DNA of 9,132 nucleotides, taken from the NCBI GenBank assembly GCA_007124415.1, contig SLFE01000273.1, positions 1 through 9,132 of the forward strand. The letters are read 5' to 3'. Positions 6,367-9,132 of this stretch are shown in pieces (positions within the stretch are counted from its first letter, which is position 1; each line of letters starts with the position of its first letter). Made by a program: the position numbers and the translations under genes. The notes under the pieces are model-generated. The model worked only from the letters and a program-made list of their open reading frames with translations. It searched no databases and was not told the origin of the DNA. Origin of the DNA: Waddliaceae bacterium (GTDB taxonomy: Bacteria > Chlamydiota > Chlamydiia > Chlamydiales > SLFE01).

Positions 6367-7277
6367 CAGTAAGAGATCTGACAATCCTTGGCTGTTCAAG
6401 CCAGCAGCCCACCCGCTACCGCAATCACGGCGCCTATCTTTTCCGCTGGAACGGCTGCGGGCTCCTCTTCGATCCCGGAGAAGGAACGCAGAGGCAGTTC
6501 ATCTACGCCAATATCGCGCCTCCTGTTGTCAACTACATCTTTGTCTCCCACTTCCACGGCGACCATTGCCTGGGCCTCGGCTCTTTTCTAATGAGGCTCA
6601 ACCTCGACAAGGTCACCCATCCGATCCACTGCTTTTATCCGGCCAGCGGAAAAAAATACTTCGACCGCCTCCGCTACGGCACTATGTACCACGAAACCAT
6701 CAATGTCATCGAACACCCCGTCGATAGCGAAGGGATCGTCTACAAGGACGAAAACTTCACTATCGAGGCTGCCTTTCTGAAGCACGGCGTCGACAATATC
6801 GGCTGGCGCGTCACCGAACCCGACACGCGGAAATTCGACCGCGAAAAGCTCAACTCTCATGGCATACGGGGCCCTATGGTCAAAGAACTCAAACAAAAAA
6901 AAACAATGAACATAAACGGCAAAACCGTTGAATTAAACGATGTCAGCTGGATAAGAAAGGGTGAGAGCATCGCCGTGGTGATCGACACGCTCCCCTGCCA
7001 AAGCGCCATCGACATCGCCAAAGGGGCCAGGATTCTGCTCTGCGAAAGCACCTATACGGACGAAGACAGGGATCTGGCCAAAAAGCACTTCCACCTGACC
7101 GCCTCCCAAGCCGCTGAGATCGCCAGGCAAGCCGGCGCAAAGCAGCTTATCCTCACCCACTTTTCCGCCCGCTACACCGAATCATCGGTCTTCGAGGAAG
7201 AAGCGCGTAAAATCTTCTCCAACAGCTACGCTGCCGAAGATTTCAAAACCTTTCCCTTTCCTTTGAAAAAACTATAG
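6363..7277 (+). CDS. rnz: Ribonuclease Z, tRNA 3'-end processing endonuclease
   Basis: A 304-residue metallo-beta-lactamase-fold zinc enzyme that cuts tRNA precursors just after the discriminator base so CCA can be added. The start ILGCSSQQPTRYRN matches the family's LGT-S-PT--RN pattern. Metal ligands are H63, H65, D67 and H68 in SHFHGDH, H141 in LKHGVD, D208 in VIDT and H266 in LTHFSARY; these numbers almost equal those of Bacillus subtilis RNase Z (63, 65, 67, 68, 140, 211, 269), which supports the ATG at 6363 over the GTG nine bases upstream. Residues around 160-195 form the GP-containing exosite arm that grips tRNA; an A9 run (6895-6903) falls there. The ATG overlaps the rhomboid TGA (ATGA). 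The Shine-Dalgarno is weak (GGCGG, too close), as expected if translation is coupled. Its TAG overlaps the rlmN stop on the other strand. Confidence 0.93.
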   Translation: MTVRDLTILGCSSQQPTRYRNHGAYLFRWNGCGLLFDPGEGTQRQFIYANIAPPVVNYIFVSHFHGDHCLGLGSFLMRLNLDKVTHPIHCFYPASGKKYFDRLRYGTMYHETINVIEHPVDSEGIVYKDENFTIEAAFLKHGVDNIGWRVTEPDTRKFDREKLNSHGIRGPMVKELKQKKTMNINGKTVELNDVSWIRKGESIAVVIDTLPCQSAIDIAKGARILLCESTYTDEDRDLAKKHFHLTASQAAEIARQAGAKQLILTHFSARYTESSVFEEEARKIFSNSYAAEDFKTFPFPLKKL

Positions 7278-7295
7278 ACGGCCCGCACGGCGTCT
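7265..7295 (-). terminator. Putative intrinsic terminator of rlmN
   Basis: AGAC (7276-7279) pairs with GTCT (7292-7295) and, after a bulged base at 7280, GCC (7281-7283) pairs with GGC (7289-7291), closing a five-base loop. Read on the minus strand the hairpin covers the last rlmN codons and is followed, after the stop region, by six T residues (7271-7266). That is the right order for a rho-independent terminator of rlmN. On the plus strand the following bases are not T-rich, so it is a poor terminator for rnz. The stem is short with a bulge, hence moderate confidence. Confidence 0.4.
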
Positions 7296-8354
7296 TTGAC
7301 GGTGGAGCACCCTGGGATCGAGGTCGATCTCTTTTTCACGCTTGGCGGCAAGCTGGCCGCAGCCGCCGCTGACATCCTGGCCGCGGCTGTACCTGACGGG
7401 CGCGGGGATGGAGCGCTCGGAAAGATAGGACTGAAAATTTCGGATGGACTCCGACTCTGAGGCCTTCATTTGAACGCCGGGAAAATGATTCAAAGGAATG
7501 AGGTTTACTTTCGCTTTAAGGCCGTGTAAAAAACGAACAAGCTTTTTCGCGTCGGCAATGCTGTCGTTCACCCCTTCAATCAAGACATATTCAAAAGTGA
7601 TTCCATACCGCTTGGGAGCCGGATAATCGAGCAAAGCCTTTTTAAGCTCGGCTAACGGGTACTTTCGATTGACAGGCATCAGCCTGCTTCTTTTTTCGTC
7701 GTCGGCGTTATGCAAAGAGATTGCCAGCCTGACGGGCAGATCGGCGCCAAGTTTTTGAATTTCCGGAACAAGGCCGGAGGTGGAAACGGTCACTCGGGAT
7801 TTCGACAGCCCGAATCCGTCGGGGTCGATCATGGCGCGGCACGCCTTCACAACATGGTCGTAATTGTCGAGCGGCTCGCCCATCCCCATAAAGACGACAT
7901 TAGAAACCCGTTTGCTGCCAAGATGCCGGTTGGCAATGATGATCTGGGCAAGAATTTCTCCTGAAGACAAGTTCCGCTTCAACCCCATTTTACCGGTCTG
8001 GCAGAACGTGCACCCCATGCGGCAGCCGACCTGGCTGCTCAGGCAAAGCGTCACGCGGCTCTCGTATGACATGACAACCATCTCGATCAGAAGTCCGTCT
8101 TCAGTTTTAACGAGAATCTTCGAGCTGCCGTCTTTAGACTCCAGAGCGCTGTCGACTTCCGGCAGCTTCCAGTTAAACTCATTTTCCAAGCGCTCACGGA
8201 GCGGCTGCGAGAGATTGGTGAACTCTTTGGGGGCGACAACCCCCTTTTGGCAGATCCAATTGTAAATCTGGCCGGCCCTGTACAGGGGAAATCCGTTCCC
8301 GGCAAGCCACCCCCTCCAGTCCGACAGGTCGTAATCCAATGCATAACGAGTCAT
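7272..8354 (-). CDS. rlmN: RlmN, dual-specificity 23S rRNA (A2503-C2) / tRNA (A37-C2) methyltransferase
   Basis: A 360-residue radical SAM enzyme that methylates C2 of A2503 in 23S rRNA and of A37 in some tRNAs, which helps decoding accuracy. The N-terminal helical accessory domain (1-90) has FPLYRAGQIYNWI. The [4Fe-4S] cluster motif CRMGCTFC (C111, C115, C118) is intact, with the upstream C104 in TLCLSSQVG. GMGEPLDNY (157-165) is the SAM-binding GEPL motif, and C332 in SGGCGQLA is the catalytic cysteine that is methylated in the reaction. Length and the 28-residue tail after C332 are normal for the family. The ATG at 8352-8354 is the first possible start, because an in-frame TAA lies four codons upstream. 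No Shine-Dalgarno exists; a strong promoter ends 8 bases before the ATG. The stop codon shares CTATAG with the converging rnz. Confidence 0.95.
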   Translation of the reverse strand: MTRYALDYDLSDWRGWLAGNGFPLYRAGQIYNWICQKGVVAPKEFTNLSQPLRERLENEFNWKLPEVDSALESKDGSSKILVKTEDGLLIEMVVMSYESRVTLCLSSQVGCRMGCTFCQTGKMGLKRNLSSGEILAQIIIANRHLGSKRVSNVVFMGMGEPLDNYDHVVKACRAMIDPDGFGLSKSRVTVSTSGLVPEIQKLGADLPVRLAISLHNADDEKRSRLMPVNRKYPLAELKKALLDYPAPKRYGITFEYVLIEGVNDSIADAKKLVRFLHGLKAKVNLIPLNHFPGVQMKASESESIRNFQSYLSERSIPAPVRYSRGQDVSGGCGQLAAKREKEIDLDPRVLHRQRRRAGRL

Positions 8355-8362
8355 AATAAAAA

Positions 8363-8391
8363 ATTATAATTCATTAATTCTTAACTGTCTA
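8363..8391 (-). promoter_or_regulatory. Strong sigma-70-type promoter of rlmN, probably giving a leaderless mRNA
   Basis: On the minus strand TAGACA (8391-8386) and a perfect TATAAT (8368-8363) are spaced by exactly 17 bases, matching the consensus at eleven of twelve positions. Only eight bases separate the -10 from the rlmN ATG, so transcription should begin at or within two bases of the start codon. It lies in the 61-base spacer between the kinase stop and rlmN, so rlmN can be transcribed independently of the kinase gene. Confidence 0.65.
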
Positions 8392-8403
8392 GAAACAATT
8401 AAC

Positions 8404-8424
8404 CTCGACTGAGGCTCACTCGAG
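8404..8424 (-). terminator. Imperfect 21-base palindrome over the kinase stop codon, possible terminator
   Basis: CTCGA (8404-8408) and TCGAG (8420-8424) pair. After one C/C mismatch, TGA (8410-8412) pairs with TCA (8416-8418) around a GGC loop. The kinase stop codon (8418-8416 on the minus strand) lies inside it. Downstream on the minus strand comes GTTAATTGTTT, a weak T-rich stretch, so it may end kinase transcription. It could instead be a protein-binding site upstream of the rlmN promoter. Confidence 0.3.
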
Positions 8425-9132
8425 CGTAATGTCCTGTTTTTCAATTATTTTTTCGAACTCTTCCTTCACTTCGGTCATTGTCGGACGTTCATCAGGATCA
8501 ATTTGAGTGCATTTGATAATAAGCTCCACAATAGGATTATCCGGGTTGCTTTCACGAAACTTTTGCAGCCTTTCATTATACTGCTTCTGCCCGTTCGGAC
8601 TCTGCAGCCTGGACATAAAGGTATCGATATTTTTGACTCCCCGTATCCCCGCCTTATCCCCTTTTTGGTTCAAAAAGATGGGATGATCGGTGATGTCTTT
8701 TTCTTCAAGGGCAAGATCTGTCATCATGAGTCCGACGCTCCAAACATCCCATTTGGCATTGATTTCACTCCACATGTCCGATCCCGTCCAGTTCACCGCT
8801 TCTGGAGGTTGATATTGAGGCGTTCCTGCTCTAATAAATTTTTGAGGATCATCTTCCGCAATAGCGGTACCGAAATCCGATACCAATCCTTTTCCTTCAA
8901 TTGAAATCAGGGTATTCTCAGGTTTAACATCCCGATGAATGTATCCTTTTCGATGCATGCGCTCCAATCCCTTAAAGGAATCATAGAGCGCCTGATAAAG
9001 GACTTTTTTCTCTTTCGCCTTAAGTTTGCGCTTAGACTTGATCTCGCTAAATGCTGCCCAGTCGATACTGTCCCCGTCATCTGTTTGGTACCCCGCCATT
9101 TCCTGAACCATGATTTTTCTTCCATCTTGCAA
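8416..9132 (-). CDS. Eukaryotic-like Ser/Thr protein kinase, C-terminal part (cut by window edge)
   Basis: The last 238 codons of a Hanks-type kinase. The catalytic loop HRDVKPEN (66-73 of the fragment, with catalytic D68, K70 and N73), the metal-binding DFG (86-88), a PPEAV form of the APE motif (109-113), KWDVWSVG (127-134) with the conserved D129, and DERPTM near the end are all present, so the C-lobe looks active. The ATP-binding N-lobe (glycine loop, VAIK lysine) lies beyond the window. The first codon here is a TTG that is most likely an internal Leu, since hinge-like VQEMAGY follows. The kinase domain reaches the C-terminus, with no membrane segment or extra domain after it. A Lys-rich stretch (residues 31-43) precedes the αE-like helix. 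G+C is lower than in neighbours: 22 of 60 bases at 8881-8940 against 38 of 60 at 7801-7860 in rlmN. The substrate is unknown. Confidence 0.88.
   Translation of the reverse strand: MQDGRKIMVQEMAGYQTDDGDSIDWAAFSEIKSKRKLKAKEKKVLYQALYDSFKGLERMHRKGYIHRDVKPENTLISIEGKGLVSDFGTAIAEDDPQKFIRAGTPQYQPPEAVNWTGSDMWSEINAKWDVWSVGLMMTDLALEEKDITDHPIFLNQKGDKAGIRGVKNIDTFMSRLQSPNGQKQYNERLQKFRESNPDNPIVELIIKCTQIDPDERPTMTEVKEEFEKIIEKQDITLE

Noticed and set aside
7272..7350. A basic tail of RlmN (RQRRRAGRL) as a possible extra nucleic-acid-binding element.
   Set aside because: The distance from the catalytic Cys to the end (28 residues) is close to that of E. coli RlmN, so this is not an unusual extension.
1..9132. 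CRISPR array, insertion sequence, phage genes, toxin-antitoxin pair or a dedicated defence system.
   Set aside because: No spaced direct repeats, no transposase or integrase motifs, and every long gene is accounted for by a housekeeping or kinase family.

Overview
The window is a dense, ordinary-looking stretch of bacterial chromosome: eight protein genes (two cut by the window edges), almost no spacer DNA, and no RNA gene, insertion sequence, phage gene, CRISPR array or long repeat that I could see. The gene set (a large Lon with an acidic N-terminal extension, a lone HldE-C-like nucleotidyltransferase, a rhomboid protease, RNase Z, TsaB, an HD-type dNTPase and a eukaryotic-like Ser/Thr kinase) fits an intracellular Gram-negative bacterium. 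My best guess is an environmental member of the Chlamydiae. That is an inference from gene content and style, not something the bases prove.

Layout from left to right. Positions 2-208 (+) hold the tail of a YbjT-like SDR/DUF2867 protein. It meets, with a 2-base gap, a minus-strand pair: tsaB (211-855, tRNA t6A synthesis) and upstream of it dgt (848-1993, HD dNTP triphosphohydrolase), which overlap by 8 bases. A divergent AT-rich spacer (1994-2216) carries promoter-like sequences for dgt on one strand and lon on the other. From there a four-gene plus-strand operon runs without gaps: lon (AAA+ protease), a lone nucleotidyltransferase related to the HldE C-terminal domain, a rhomboid intramembrane protease with a very long first loop, and RNase Z. 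The joints are GTGA, TGATG and ATGA stop/start overlaps, so translation is probably coupled. RNase Z ends head-on with rlmN on the minus strand (7272-8354, radical SAM 23S rRNA/tRNA m2A methyltransferase), and the palindrome CTATAG serves as stop codon for both. The right edge (8416-9132, minus) is the C-terminal part of a Ser/Thr protein kinase with a visibly AT-richer sequence.

By role, the window groups protein quality control (Lon, rhomboid) with RNA maturation and decoding (RNase Z, TsaB, RlmN) and nucleotide pool control (dGTPase). I did not find a clearly new defence or mobile system. The points most worth checking are: two genes (dgt and rlmN) whose -10 elements both end exactly 8 bases before the ATG and which lack a Shine-Dalgarno site, suggesting leaderless mRNAs; the unusual substrate region of the nucleotidyltransferase; the rhomboid's loop of about 110 residues; and the Lon/nucleotidyltransferase/rhomboid/RNase Z operon itself.
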